NCBI GenBank assembly: GCA_034440575.1
Contig: JAOTOL010001344.1
Coordinates: forward strand, 490,501 to 554,500
Direction of reading: 5' to 3'
Length of the DNA stretch: 64,000 nt
Source: Imbricaverruca yamaguchii
Taxonomy: Eukaryota > Arthropoda > Thecostraca > Neoverrucidae
The position numbers and the translations under genes are program-made. Below are positions 49,340 to 59,814 of this stretch, piece by piece (within the stretch, counting starts at the first letter, position 1; every line of letters begins with the position of its first letter). A model generated the notes under the pieces. It had not been told where the DNA came from. It saw nothing but the letters and a program-made list of their open reading frames with translations, and ran no database searches.

Positions 49340-50970
49340 GTGTCGGGGGGGCGTCCTGGCTGTGGCCCAGTCGTGTTGTCGTGCCGGGGACGTCCTGGCT
49401 GTGGCCCAGTCGTGTTGTCGTGCCGGGGGCGTCCTGGCTATGCCCCAGTCGTGTTGTCGTGCCGGGGGCGTCCTGTCCTGGCTGTGGCCTAGTCGTGTTG
49501 TCGTGTCGGGGGCGTCCTGGCTGTGGCCCAGTCGTGTTGTCGTGCCGGGGGCGTCCTGTCCTGGCTGTGGCCCAGTCGTGTTGTCGTGCCGGGGGCGTCC
49601 TGTCCTGGCTGTGGCCCAGTCGTGTTGTCGTGCCGGGGGCGTCCTGTCCTGGCTGTGGCCCAGTCGTGTTGTGCCGGGGGATCCTGACTGTGGCCTAGTC
49701 GTGTTGTCGTGCGTGGGGCGTCCTGTCCTGGCTGTGGCCCAGTCGTGTTGTCGTGCCGGGGGCGTCCTGTCCTGGCTGTGGCCCTGTCGTGTTGTCGTGC
49801 CGGGGGCGTCCTGTCCTGGCTGTGGCCTAGTCGTGTTGTCGTGCGGGGGCGTCCTGTCCTGGCTTTGGCCCAGTCGTGTTGTCGTGTCGGGGGCGTCCTG
49901 TCCTGGCTGTGGCCTAGTCGTGTTGTGCCGGGGGATCCTGACTGTGGCCTAGTCGTGTTGTCGTGCGGGGGCGTCCTGTCCTGGCTGTGGCCCAGTCGTG
50001 TTGTCGTGCCGGGGGCGTCCTGTCCTGGCTGTGGCCCTGTCGTGTTGTCGTGCCGGGGGCGTCCTGTCCTGGCTGTGGCCTAGTCGTGTTGTCGTGCGGG
50101 GGGCGTCCTGTCCTGGCTTTGGCCCAGTCGTGTTGTCGTGTCGGGGGCGTCCTGTCCTTGCTGTGGCCCTGTCGTGTTGTCGTGCCGGGGCGTCCTGTCC
50201 TGGCTGTGGCCCAGTCGTGTTGTCGTGCCGGGGCGTCCTGTCCTGGCTGTGGCCCAGTCGTGTTGTCGTGCCCGGGGCGTCCTGTCCTGGCTGTGGCCCA
50301 GTCGTGTTGTCGTGCCGGGGCTTCCTGCTTGGCCCAGTCGTTTTGGGGCGTCCTGTCCTGGCTGTGGCCCAGTCGTGTTGTCGTGCGGGGGCGTCCTGTC
50401 CTGGCTGTGGCCCAGTCGTGTTGTCGTGCCGGGGGCGTCCTGTCCTGGCTGTGGCCCAGTCGTGTTGTCGTGCCGGGGGCGTCCTGTCCTGGCTGTGGCC
50501 CAGTCGTGTTGTCGTGCCGGGGGCGGGCGTCCTGTCCTGGCTGTGGCCCAGTCGTGTTGTCGTGTCGGGGGTGTCCTGTCCTGGCTGTGGCCCGGTCGTA
50601 TTGTCGTGCCGGGGGCGTCCTGTTCTGGCTATGGCCCAGTCGTGTTGTCGTGTCGGGGGCGTCCTGTCCTGGCTGTGGCCCAGTCGTGTTGTCGTACCGG
50701 GGGCGTCCTGTCCTGGCTGTGGCCCAGTCGTGTTGTCGTGCCGGGGGCGTCCTGTCCTGGCTATGGCCCAGTCGTGTTGTCGTGCCGGGGGCGTCCTGGC
50801 TATGCTCCAGTCATGATGCCGTGTCGGGGGGAGGGGGTCCCGGTCATGCCCTAGTCATGATGCTGTGTCGGGGGGGGGGTCCTGGCTGTGGCCCAGTCGT
50901 GTTGTAGTACCGGGGGCGTCCTGTCCTGGCTGTGGCCCAGTCGTGCTGCCGTGTCGAGGGCGTCTTGACC
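49340..50970. repeat. 39/44-bp minisatellite, about 38 copies
   Basis: The core ggctgtggcccagtcgtgtt is followed by gtcgtgccggggg. Two length classes differ by presence of a tgtcc block. A marker variant (gtgccgggggatcctgactg) at 49671 and about 254 bp later shows block duplication. All frames are repeat artefacts. Confidence 0.97.
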
Positions 50971-52250
50971 GTGCCCTTGTTGTGCTAACTACGCCATCCC
51001 GGTACGCGTGGTCAGCCAGTGGCCACGCGGACCGCTACAGTGCCTGTACGGTGTGCAGGCTCCCTGCGAGCTGACTGGCCAGACGACACGACTGACTATC
51101 ATCCATACTGATCTAGGCATGGGTGGAAACACCGGAGGTATGGGGTGGTGGGTTCAGAACCCCAGCTCCAAAGATCTGGAAAGCTTGGATGAATCCTGTT
51201 GGGTACACTGCCTGGATCCAACAGTTTTTTTCTGATTGGTTTTACCTCCTAGTTCTATGGGAAATATTCAGAAAAACAGCAGTTTGATACAATAAGAAAC
51301 ACGTCTTTTTATGTGTATCGTTCCTGAGTTTGGACAACAAAATTCTGTTCATGATTCCTTTCCGAGCGCTTCGAGCTCCTTCCAGCGTCACTGAAAGTTT
51401 GTAAGAGGACCAACTAACTTTAGTATTCTGTCTACCAACAATCTGCCATCAATGACATTCAGTGTCCCGCATAATATTGGGCCCTGATTATTGCGAGCAA
51501 AATTGTCAGCAACCATCGAGCAAGATAATCCAACGAGTGGTGCTTGTGAAACATCAAAATGCACTTGAACAGTAGACGCCATGCCCTCTGTTAACCATAT
51601 GCTTTTGTGCGGTATTTTGCTTTGTACTAGAATCCGTGGAAGCTTCGCACGGGACTACTTGTATTCATCTGTTCATTAGATTACTGAAGTTATTTCCTGT
51701 GTATGTGACCCTGTCTGATCAGCTTGAGTCTCTGTTTCTAAATCACTCTTAAGGCTAAGCAGATACGAAAGTATTCCACCAGCAGACTCTTGAACAAAAA
51801 AAAATCGGAAGCGGCAAGATGACTTATTTGCTTCAACTTATGTGCAGACACATAGATGTTTCACTTAATTTTGGATAACTTATTTGTAGCAAATGCGAGG
51901 ACAGTCCTCACCATTGGACTACTGGCCGCCTAAAGTCATGAGGGCGGGAGAATAGGCATATGAATGCTTGGAATGAGTTTCGTCAGAATTGGCAGAATTG
52001 TGACGCTTTTTGCGTAGCGTATGGCTCTCCCGATGCCAGATATCAAGGAAGTAAGTGCAGTCCTGAATGTGTTAGTCGGATGAGGATCAGTGAACTAGAA
52101 AACACGGCGCGGAGGAATTATGGCGCGGAGGAATTATGGCGCGATTGTTTCCGGTTGTAGTGCCCCTAGTTGGGGTGTCGGCTATACGGCGAACGACAAT
52201 GAGCAGCTGACCGCCTACTGGTGACAGCTGTGAACGTCGCGCCCCTTTTC
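50971..52250. other. Krüppel upstream region, no separate gene recognised
   Basis: Mostly unique AT-rich sequence that may hold Krüppel cis-regulatory DNA. A short duplication, gcgcggaggaattatg, lies at about 52108-52141. No enhancer can be delimited by eye. Confidence 0.4.
51388..51582 (-). other. Unassigned 64-codon open frame
   Basis: An ATG frame of ordinary composition in non-repetitive DNA (contains GTLNVIDGRLLVDRILKLVG). No family is recognised. Possibly a decayed mobile-element fragment or chance. Confidence 0.12.
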
Positions 52251-52378
52251 ATTGGCCGCCAATGCCGGTATGCAAATTACAAAGGGTGACGTGTCACAAG
52301 AGCTGCCGGTCGGCGGCCATGCTGAATTGTGACGTCGTCACTTTTCGAACGGGGATAGCATCGTGGAGCATTATAAGG
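52251..52378 (+). promoter_or_regulatory. Putative Krüppel core promoter and proximal elements
   Basis: Within 130 bp there is an inverted CCAAT pair (ATTGGCCGCCAAT, 52251-52263), a perfect octamer ATGCAAAT (52270-52277; POU-domain type site), two overlapping CRE half-sites in gtgacgtcgtcac (52329-52341) and a TATA box TATAAGG (52372-52378). They sit immediately upstream of the exon 1 candidate and about 650 bp upstream of the coding exon. Clustering of four recognisable elements in this order is unlikely by chance, but binding and activity are inferred. Confidence 0.55.
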
Positions 52379-52402
52379 CCTGTGCGCGACCGAGTCCTGA
52401 AA

Positions 52403-52450
52403 CGGTCCGACCCGCCACAGTACGGAAGCGATGCCAGGGTCACGGGTTAA
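52403..52450 (+). other. Kr: Putative Krüppel exon 1 with in-frame ATG and 5' splice donor
   Basis: The segment lies about 30 nt downstream of a TATA box and ends at a strong donor, TTAA|GTAAGATCC, with GT at 52451. An ATG at 52431 opens 20 nt before the donor. Joined to the acceptor at 53001, it gives MPGSRVKSGDPPAA directly in frame with the Met at 53024, with no stop. The intron would be 551 bp (52451-53001). Fly Krüppel also has a short first exon and one small intron, so the arrangement is expected. The context of this ATG (gcgATGc) is weaker than that at 53024, so the exon may be wholly untranslated. The transcription start is inferred from TATA spacing only; no perfect initiator is visible. 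Confidence 0.6.
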
Positions 52451-52740
52451 GTAAGATCCATGCGACTCGGAGACTACACTTGGCAGGCGTACACATCACT
52501 AGGACAATAACTGCTTTGGCGGCAATATGCCTAATCAGCAATCCTTCTGAACTTCGGTCGGATAAGGTGCAAAACTTTAAGCAAGCAGGCGCCCAACCAA
52601 AGCTGTTTAATGAGGGGCACATGGCTCAAGTGGTAAAGTTTAAAGTGGGCAAGTTTGAACTGTTGGGGAAATTAGAATACAGCTGAAGCTTAAGCTGATT
52701 TATAGAAGATAAGATTAACGTTTAGATAATCTCTGCCCAG

Positions 52741-53001
52741 GTGCGCTGTAATAGTGTGTCCCTTCCCCAGGTCCGGTGTAACAATGTGTCCCCTTCCCCA
52801 GGTGCGCTGTAACAGTGTGTTCCATCTCTGCCCAGGTGCGCTGTAACAGTGTGTTCCATCTCTGCCCAGGTGCGCTGTAACAGTGTGTTCCATCTCTGCC
52901 CAGGTGCGCTGTAACAGTGTGTTCCATCTCTGCCCAGGTGCGCTGTAACAGTGTGTCCCATCTCTGCCCAGGTGCGCTGTAACAGTGTGTCCCTTCCCCA
53001 G
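52741..53001 (+). repeat. Tandem array of splice-acceptor-like units in the Krüppel intron (8 units of 30-34 bp)
   Basis: Units run 52741-52770 (30), 52771-52801 (31), five of 34 bp (52802-52971) and 52972-53001 (30). Each starts gtgcgctgtaacagtgtg, or close to it, and ends in a pyrimidine tract plus CAG. With the CAG at 52740 there are nine CAG|GT sites. The last, cccttccccag ending at 53001, is the inferred real acceptor 22 nt before ATG 53024. Unit 2 (gtccggtgta) and the start of the true exon (gtccggtgac) share sequence, which suggests that the unit arose by duplication across the intron/exon junction. Use of the acceptor at 52971 would add exactly 30 nt without a stop; more upstream ones shift frame. 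Confidence 0.85.
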
Positions 53002-53023
53002 GTCCGGTGACCCTCCAGCCGCC

Positions 53024-55273
53024 ATGAAGGAGGACGGCTCTGACGAGGGTGGCGGCGTGGCGGGCAGCAGCGCGCCGGCGCCCTCGCTCTCCCACCTGTC
53101 GGAGCTGAACCTGCTGCGCCACCACCAGCCGGCCGGCCTGCTGGGCGGCCAGGCCGCGCTGGCGGCCGGCCACCCCAGCGGCATGATGTCGCCGGCCGGC
53201 CTGCAGGCGGCGCTGGTGGCCGGCCTGGCCGCGCAGCAGCAGCTGCACTACCAGCGCGCGCTGCTCGGCGCCGCGCCGCTGCTCGGCCTGCACCAGCACG
53301 AGGCGCTGCTCGCCGCCTGGTCCAAGATGGCGGTGGGCGCGGCGGCGTCGCTGCAGCACGTCCCCCAGCAGCCGGAGCCGTCGCCACTGCCGCCGCCGCC
53401 GCCGCCTCGGCGGCCGGCCAAGCTGGACATGCTGACCCGTCCGCCGGAGCCGGCCGTCAGCGCGGCGACGCCGACGGCGCTGGCCGCCGACGGCTCGCCG
53501 GCCGGCTCGGACGGCTCCCCTCCGACCCCGCGGCCGCCCGACAAGAAGCCCACCGCTCGAGAGAAGGTCTTCACCTGCCTGGTGTGCAGCAGGAGCTTCG
53601 GCTACAAGCACGTGCTGCAGAACCACGAGCGCACGCACACCGGCGAGAAGCCGTTCGAGTGCAAGGAGTGTCACAAGCGCTTCACGCGCGACCACCACCT
53701 GAAGACGCACATGCGCCTGCACACGGGCGAGAAGCCGTACCACTGCGTGCACTGCGACCGCCAGTTCGTGCAGGTGGCCAACCTGCGGCGCCACCTGCGA
53801 GTGCACACCGGCGAGCGGCCGTACTCCTGCGAGTTGTGCCAGGCCAAGTTCTCGGACAGCAACCAGCTGAAGGCGCACATGCTGATCCACAACGGCGAGA
53901 AGCCCTTCCAGTGCGCCGACTGCCTGGGCTCGTACCGCCGGCGCCACCACCTGGTGCACCACAAGTGTCCGATGCGGCCGGCGTCGACCGCCAGTCGCTC
54001 TCCGCCCGACGAGCCGGCGCCCGCCAACGGCAGCCGCTCGCCGGGCGGGTCGTCCGAGACGCGCTCGGACGCCAGCAGCGTCGAGCAGAAGGGCGAGCAG
54101 CCCTCGATCGGCACCGACGGCCACACGGAGCCGGTGCGCAAGCACGTGCGCAAGGCGAGCGAGACGCGGCGCGTCATACGGCCACCGGAGGGCACGGCCA
54201 GTCCAGCTCTCCGGCCGGCCTTCGAGCCCATGGAGCTCTGCTCGAGCCTGCCCGAGACTCCCGAGCAGACTGAGCCCGAGGACCTGAGCATGACGGTTCG
54301 GAGACCGTCCCAGGCGCACGACGAGGAGCACGACAGCACGGGTCGCCAGTCGCTTCGAGAAGACTTTGGTGTCTCTTCCACTCGCCCGAGCCACGCACGT
54401 CTGGAGCACCTAAGGTTCCCAGTGCACCAGCCGCTCGACGAAGAGATGAGCTCTGCAGGCCGTTATGCGAGTCTGCAGCATTACAAGGGTGTGGACGTCT
54501 TGGCTCGACGGCCGTCCCCGGATAAGTTCAGCGGGGCGTTTCGGTTGCCGAGTCAAACAGTCCGCCTGCACCAAGAGATACGAAACTTTGAACAGGACCT
54601 GAAAGAGAGCCTCGCATTCCGACGTTCTAACTCGGAGTACCAAGGTGTTGCAACTATTCGTGACGATCTAAACCATGGGGAGATGCTGGGCACTTCGACG
54701 AGGAGGCCAAGCTTCGGGTACGAAGAAGACCGAGTCAATCGAAAAGCCAAGGAGAGTGAGGACGATGGCGACCCCGTGAAGCGTGCGAGTCCCTCTCTGG
54801 CTGACTTGCGATACCGGGAGAGTGTATGGGTCAGACAGTTCCCGACATCCACCGAACGCCATTTCTGGGACGAATCAGGGGACAGAGGAGTATTGGACAT
54901 GTCTGCCCGGCCAGTCAGCCCGGCGAGGGTCGAACGCCTCCACTACCGGGGAGATAACGATGCCAAGAAGGCTCGCAACGGACAGCACATCGAGTCCCAT
55001 GCAAATTTGAAGGAAGAAGAACAGAAGGAAACGCCGGTTGAACAACAACTTCATGAAGCCCAAGGTAATATGGGAGACCAGAAGAACGGAGGCGGCCTGG
55101 TAGTGCAAGGACATTTGCATAAGTTATTGGATGGCTCGCCGAATTCCTCAGATGATCCTATGGATTATCAGCATGGAGAGAATCGGAAGGCTATCGTAGA
55201 GGACGCATCGGAAGACATGGAGGAAGACAGCAAGGGGTACAATGAGGAGGATCGAAAGGAGAGGGATCGGTAG
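53024..55273 (+). CDS. Kr: Krüppel, five-finger C2H2 zinc-finger transcription factor (gap gene orthologue), main exon
   Basis: Nuclear sequence-specific DNA-binding protein; in insects Krüppel is a gap-gene repressor acting in segmentation. From the ATG at 53024 (gccgccATGa, ideal Kozak context) the frame gives 749 residues. Residues 1-179 are Ala/Leu/Pro-rich, like the low-complexity N-terminus of known Krüppel. Five fingers follow: 183-205, 211-233, 239-261, 267-289 and 295-315, the last ending in Cys (C2HC), as in Krüppel. Linkers are TGEKP, TGEKP, TGERP, NGEKP. Finger cores such as [13 protein letters not shown] and [13 protein letters not shown] are diagnostic. Residues 413-423 read [11 protein letters not shown], the CtBP corepressor motif and context of Drosophila Krüppel. 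Fly Krüppel is about 500 residues; here about 325 more follow the motif, Ser/Arg-rich then acidic. GC content falls sharply after about residue 450. If translation starts in the upstream exon (ATG 52431), the spliced product is 763 residues. Orthology is certain; the start is not. Confidence 0.96.
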   Translation: MKEDGSDEGGGVAGSSAPAPSLSHLSELNLLRHHQPAGLLGGQAALAAGHPSGMMSPAGLQAALVAGLAAQQQLHYQRALLGAAPLLGLHQHEALLAAWSKMAVGAAASLQHVPQQPEPSPLPPPPPPRRPAKLDMLTRPPEPAVSAATPTALAADGSPAGSDGSPPTPRPPDKKPTAREKVFTCLVCSRSFGYKHVLQNHERTHTGEKPFECKECHKRFTRDHHLKTHMRLHTGEKPYHCVHCDRQFVQVANLRRHLRVHTGERPYSCELCQAKFSDSNQLKAHMLIHNGEKPFQCADCLGSYRRRHHLVHHKCPMRPASTASRSPPDEPAPANGSRSPGGSSETRSDASSVEQKGEQPSIGTDGHTEPVRKHVRKASETRRVIRPPEGTASPALRPAFEPMELCSSLPETPEQTEPEDLSMTVRRPSQAHDEEHDSTGRQSLREDFGVSSTRPSHARLEHLRFPVHQPLDEEMSSAGRYASLQHYKGVDVLARRPSPDKFSGAFRLPSQTVRLHQEIRNFEQDLKESLAFRRSNSEYQGVATIRDDLNHGEMLGTSTRRPSFGYEEDRVNRKAKESEDDGDPVKRASPSLADLRYRESVWVRQFPTSTERHFWDESGDRGVLDMSARPVSPARVERLHYRGDNDAKKARNGQHIESHANLKEEEQKETPVEQQLHEAQGNMGDQKNGGGLVVQGHLHKLLDGSPNSSDDPMDYQHGENRKAIVEDASEDMEEDSKGYNEEDRKERDR
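53570..53968 (+). other. Kr: Zinc-finger DNA-binding region of Krüppel (fingers 1-5)
   Basis: Four C2H2 fingers plus a C2HC fifth finger, residues 183-315. Recognition-helix residues are those typical of Krüppel in all fingers (YKHVLQN, RDHHLKT, QVANLRR, DSNQLKA, RRHHLVH). The linker between fingers 4 and 5 is NGEKP rather than TGEKP. No Cys or His ligand is missing. Confidence 0.95.
54275..54295 (+). other. Kr: CtBP corepressor-binding motif PEDLSMT
   Basis: Residues 418-424 of the 53024-start protein read PEDLSMT, matching the P-x-DLS consensus bound by C-terminal binding protein. The preceding PEQTE is also conserved with fly Krüppel. A second, weaker version, GVLDMSAR, lies at residues 622-629 (about 54887-54910). 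Confidence 0.85.
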
Positions 55274-55795
55274 GTGAACGCCGCCACCGTCGATAATGCG
55301 CCAGTGTTGACGAACGAATGTGAATGTGAATTTTAGTCGCCCTGAGTAACCGCTCAGACGACATTCAGTCGCTTAATACGGGTATTTTGTTTGCGAGGAA
55401 CCTTGTTCATGGCCGTCGCGTCTTGCGTAGTGGATCTACTGGGTAGGGAGGGAACAGGTCGGGACCGTCACTTTTGTTCATTTCGGGTTCAGTCTGCGAC
55501 AATAGGAGGTGTGTAATCTAAAAGGCGGGATCGGAAAGAAACTTGTTCTCGCTGCGATAAGCAGCTCGGACTTCGCGCTCACGGCATGCCTATAGTGCTT
55601 AATGTTCAAATGGTGACGTGCTTCCCACACCAAAAGCCTAGGAGACTCGAGCACCGTTGACAGTTGAGCCTCTTCGGTGGATGCGGTTCCAAATGAGCGG
55701 AATGTGTTACAGAACCTGATACGACCGTTGCTCTCTGGCAGCCCGGGGATACCCAAAGTCGATTCCACTCCTCATCGTCATGCATCCCTGGGGAT
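55274..55795 (+). other. Krüppel 3' untranslated region and downstream DNA
   Basis: It follows the TAG at 55271-55273. No AATAAA was seen before 57 kb; ATTAAA occurs at 56130-56135 and near 56897 as weaker candidate poly(A) signals. The 3' end is therefore not fixed. Confidence 0.4.
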
Positions 55796-55918
55796 CGGCG
55801 TACCGTGGCCGGGGAGCTGATGCACCGCCGTGGTAGGGCTCGGGCGCCGTATCCAGAGTGATCGGCGTGCCGTGGCTGGGGAGCTGACGTTCCGCTGTGG
55901 TGGGGCCCCTAGGTGCCA
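55796..55918. repeat. Tandem duplication, about 67 bp
   Basis: Two diverged copies containing gatcggcgt, ccgtggc, ggggagctga and gtggtgggg. Confidence 0.85.
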
Positions 55919-56989
55919 CATTACCTGTTCGCCGCCGACGCCGTCATAGCAGCCAGATGTGCCGATCCTCGCCGCTCCCGATCCGGTTCCCGAAGCTATG
56001 GCGCAGACCAGACGGATCGCGACCAAAAATTATCAAATGTTTCAGCAGCTTGTTCAATGGAATGACAAAGTGGAATTGTATGTTTCTTCAGAGCAAATCA
56101 TCCTCTTCGCCCAATGAAGGCAGCCCGATATTAAACTCATTACCTGCTATATCCATTTCCGCCATGAAAAAGTGGCAACATGCATCAGCCTTTACCATGT
56201 GGGTGTAAAATGCAAATAATTTGCTAAAACTGGGGAAGCTGTTCGAGAGAATCAAGGGACAGTATTTGAACTACACTCATAATGCTGCTGAAGTTCAGCC
56301 CTGGACCCAGTGATGCAATGTTTAAAGAATTGTGTGGCTGTTCACTGCACCATTTCTTTTTCGGAGCAGCCTGATTCCCTCACCCCAAGCGGCGGAAAGT
56401 TACACCTCAGTCTGGGCCGCTGATCTGAGATTGTCTTGCGGCTTAGTTGCGACTGCGGATGCCCGGTGCTGACACCTGGTACTGATGCCCACTGCTTAGG
56501 ACCTGTTACCCGGAACTGGCACCCGTTGCGGCTGCGGAAAAAGCGCAATTAAGCCTCCAAGAACTCATATATGAATTTCTACAGACGCGAACTTGACATT
56601 CGAACTTTTCATTTATATAGAAGGTGCTGCAGATCGAAAAATGTCCTTGCCTTGATATACAGTCTTCTTTATGTGGAGGTATGACTCAATTCACAGTCCG
56701 CTGGGTTCGCCTGTGTTGAGGATGAAATCAAAGTACACAGTGCGTCTGATATGTCACGATAAGGTCAACTGCGTAACGATAAGCTCACGTCATGCCCATT
56801 GCGGGGAAACGATAAGCACCTTCCGGTATTGGTAGCAACGGTGAAAGTATTGATACTTATACGAATCCGATGATACCAATGAGCTCAATCAGAGCTTTAT
56901 TAAACGCTTGCATCATACACAGCCGGCCCGAAGTGGTTACAAATCTTTGGTTAACCTTGAGCTTATTTCCAACAGCAAAATACCAGATC
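55919..56989. other. No gene recognised
   Basis: AT-rich sequence; a short outlying piece of the 57-kb repeat family (ctgacacctggtactga) lies near 56470. Confidence 0.45.
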
Positions 56990-57545
56990 CTAAACGTTGA
57001 CAACGGTACCCGGTACTGACGATCCGGCACTGAGGACCCGGTACCCGGTTCTGATACCTGGTACTGAGGACCCGGTACCCGGTTCTGATACCTGATACTG
57101 AGGACCCGGTACCCGGTACTAATAATGGTACTGAGGACCCGGTACCCGGTTCTGATACCTGGCACTGAGGACCCGGTACCCGGTTCTAATACCTGGTACT
57201 GAGGACCCGGTACCCGGTACTGGTACCTGGTACTGAGAACCCGGTACCCGGTACTAATACCTGGTACTGAGGACCCGGTACCCGGTACTGATACCTGGTA
57301 CTGAGGACCCGGTACCCAGTACTGATACCTGCTACTGAGGACCCGGTACTCGGTACTGATACCTGGAACTGAGGACCCGGTACCCGGTTCTGATACCTGG
57401 TACTGAGAACCCGGTACCCGGTACTGATACCTGGTATTGAAAACCCGGTATCCGGCACTGATACCTGGTACCGATGCTCACTGCTTAGGACCTGTTACCC
57501 GGAACTGGCACTCACTGCTGAGGACCCGGTACCCGGCACTGTCTT
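56990..57545. repeat. About 34-bp minisatellite rich in GGTACC, about 15 copies
   Basis: The core gaggacccggtacccggtac is followed by tgatacctggtact. Overlapping GGTACC and GTAC palindromes occur in each unit. Confidence 0.96.
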
Positions 57546-57625
57546 AGTGTTTGGCACGTTGGGTGCCGGGACCCCGATGATTATTTATACACTTCACACC
57601 AGGTCTGTGGGCATAGCATGCAAAA

Positions 57626-57722
57626 AAAATAACTTCATACACAGCTCTAGGTCATACACAGCTCTAGGTCATACACAGCTCTAGGTCATACACAGCTCTA
57701 GGTCATACACAGCTCTAGGTAC
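57626..57722. repeat. 17-bp minisatellite, about 5-6 copies
   Basis: The unit tcatacacagctctagg is perfectly repeated. Confidence 0.97.
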
Positions 57723-57819
57723 CATTTATCTGAGCGGACAACATCTCAGTTCCCGGATGTATCGCAGTGCATCACGATGCCCGCAACGCGTCCGTTTTGA
57801 AGGAGCGGGTCTCAGCCGG

Positions 57820-58180
57820 CCCCGAAGCCGCGCTACTGACACTGACACGCCGCGGGCTATCTGGGCGGCGCCGCTAAGTCGGCGGGTCGCCGACCTCGCT
57901 GGCCCGGTTGGCGCCGCCGCCGCCGGAACGGGAGCACACGCACATTCTCACGCAGACGCGCCGGCCGGCGGCGGTCTTCGGCGGCCGGCCGGCCGCTGAC
58001 CCGGCCGGCGACAGCTATTTCGGTCCGGTCACCGACACTGTGCGTGTCCGCGCCGGCGGCTGTGCGTGCCGTCCGACCGGGCCGCTCTCCGGCGGGCGTC
58101 TCTCCGGCGGGCGTCTCTCCGGTGGGCGTCTCTCCGGTGGGCGTCTCGCGTGGGCGTCTCCACGGTGGACACCGTCTCGG
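57820..58180. other. CpG-rich island with 15-bp repeat
   Basis: CpG-dense; ctccggcgggcgtct is repeated four to five times at 58086-58150. Confidence 0.65.
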
Positions 58181-58948
58181 GCGCACTGGTGGCGGGCTGC
58201 TTTTGGGCGGATGCCTTTGGAATCCGTACTGTTGAAAGGCGGTCGTCGACTTATGCTCACCTGTACGTACGGTAGACAACCTGTCCGGTGAAAGGTGTCT
58301 GATGTAGACACTATCGTATCCAGGGGAGATGTGGACCATGAGCTCCGCAAGCGGCCCGCTTTTAGGTAAAATTGAACATTTGGGCGTTTATTCCTTGAAA
58401 TTTGGGATGGGTTTGAAGAGAACATGTTGCTTAATTTCATACTTAGGACCTAAACTCTCGACATCCGAGGGTAAGTTTGACAATTTGCGATTATTTTTGT
58501 ATCTTCAGCGGACTTGCCCCTCCCCCCCATACCAAACCAGCCGGCTGGATCCGCCAATGACTGTGAACGGTGTCTTCAGCCGATAGTGTCTGCCGTGGGC
58601 ATTGGATTCGGTGGATCCGGATCCATCAGACCGGGGTTGAACCCTACCCTGAGAATAGAGCTACACGTCAAATCCGACTGGCAGGAACCAGGCCCTCGCT
58701 TAGCACCGTGTGTAATGGTTTGGACCCATCACGATGCGAACAGGAGAGCGTGGGAAATGGGAAGTACGCCCCGTAGGTCACATGCGTAACCAAGTATTGT
58801 TCGCAGTATAGATTTGCAACCAAGATGCGTCAGGTTCAAACCTAAAACAGTGAAAGGATCGTCTACAATCCTTTCTCTTTAAAGTCAATTTCTTACCACG
58901 TCCTCGAACACTTCAGGAAACTAACCAGCCTCACAGGGATGACCAACT
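58181..58948. other. No gene recognised
   Basis: Unique sequence; no supported coding frame. Confidence 0.45.
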
Positions 58949-58983
58949 TACCAGCCTCACAGGGATGACCTGTGGGGCTGGTA
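58949..58983. repeat. Hairpin, 15-bp stem with one G-T pair, 5-nt loop
   Basis: taccagcctcacagg (58949-58963), loop gatga, then cctgtggggctggta. Direct copies of accagcctcacagggatgac precede and include the left arm. Confidence 0.9.
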
Positions 58984-59445
58984 CCACATCCTCGAACACT
59001 TAAGGAAGTTACCCAGCCTCGCAGAGACGACCAATTTTACTCACAGGGATGACCAAATTATGCGTTTCTGCGTTTTGTGGATTTTCTGGGTTTTCTGGAT
59101 TTTCTCGGGTTTCTGGACTTTCTGGGTTGATTTGGTGTGACCCGTAGCAGTCCGGTAGGGGGCGGGCTGTTCGATGTAGGCCAGCTGTGTTGCCTGCAGT
59201 GTTCACTATTGTGTTTACGCGCGCCTACCACCACGTGCGGCTACCCACGCTGGAGAGATGATGGACAGGAACCGGCATCTGCTGTCCGGCCTAAAGTGGG
59301 CTGGGCGGCAATAACTGCTGATTGGATGGGAGGTGGACGGGGGGAAGGAATTGCCTGTGATGGATGTCGCTGACTGGCGTAGGAATGATGTCTGGTGCCC
59401 GACACCAACTGGCGCCAACTGGGACATAGAACAGGACGTCCCGAC

Positions 59446-59486
59446 ATAAGCCAGTTGTGGGGACAGCGTCCCCATAACTGGCTTGT
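59446..59486. repeat. Hairpin, 16-18 bp stem with wobble pairs, 5-nt loop
   Basis: aagccagttgtgggga (59448-59463), loop cagcg, then tccccataactggctt (59469-59484). Confidence 0.92.
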
Positions 59487-59814
59487 AGCCTGCTAATGAG
59501 CGCACTGGACCAAAACAAAGTGTTTGTTGCACCCTGCGCTTCGGCACCTCATCGCATCTCATCCCATCTGAGATTGCCGTCCCATCTCAGCGAGGATGGA
59601 GACCGGACTTAATCGCGGATATCGAGCTTAAAAACTGAGGCCGAGCCCTACGTTCCGACCTTTTGATGCTTTACCACCGTGTTGGCTGTGCGAGACAGCC
59701 GTTGGCCCGCCACTGGAGTCGCCAGCGGCACCGTGTGCGCACTGTCAACGGTGTCGAGAGAGCTGCGCCGCTGAAGCCGACGGCGACCGTCCGCCGTGTG
59801 AGGCCGCACACGCC

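Noticed and set aside
49333..50907. Several 120-310 codon frames rich in Cys, Arg, Val and Pro
   Set aside because: They read through the 39/44-bp array and change frame with unit length; no start, signal or family.
52615..52660. tRNA-like A-box (tggctcaagtggtaaag)
   Set aside because: No B-box, anticodon stem or acceptor pairing follows.
52715..54409. 564-codon minus-strand frame antisense to Krüppel
   Set aside because: It is the shadow of the GC-rich Krüppel coding exon and the acceptor array; composition is Arg/Ala-rich without domains.
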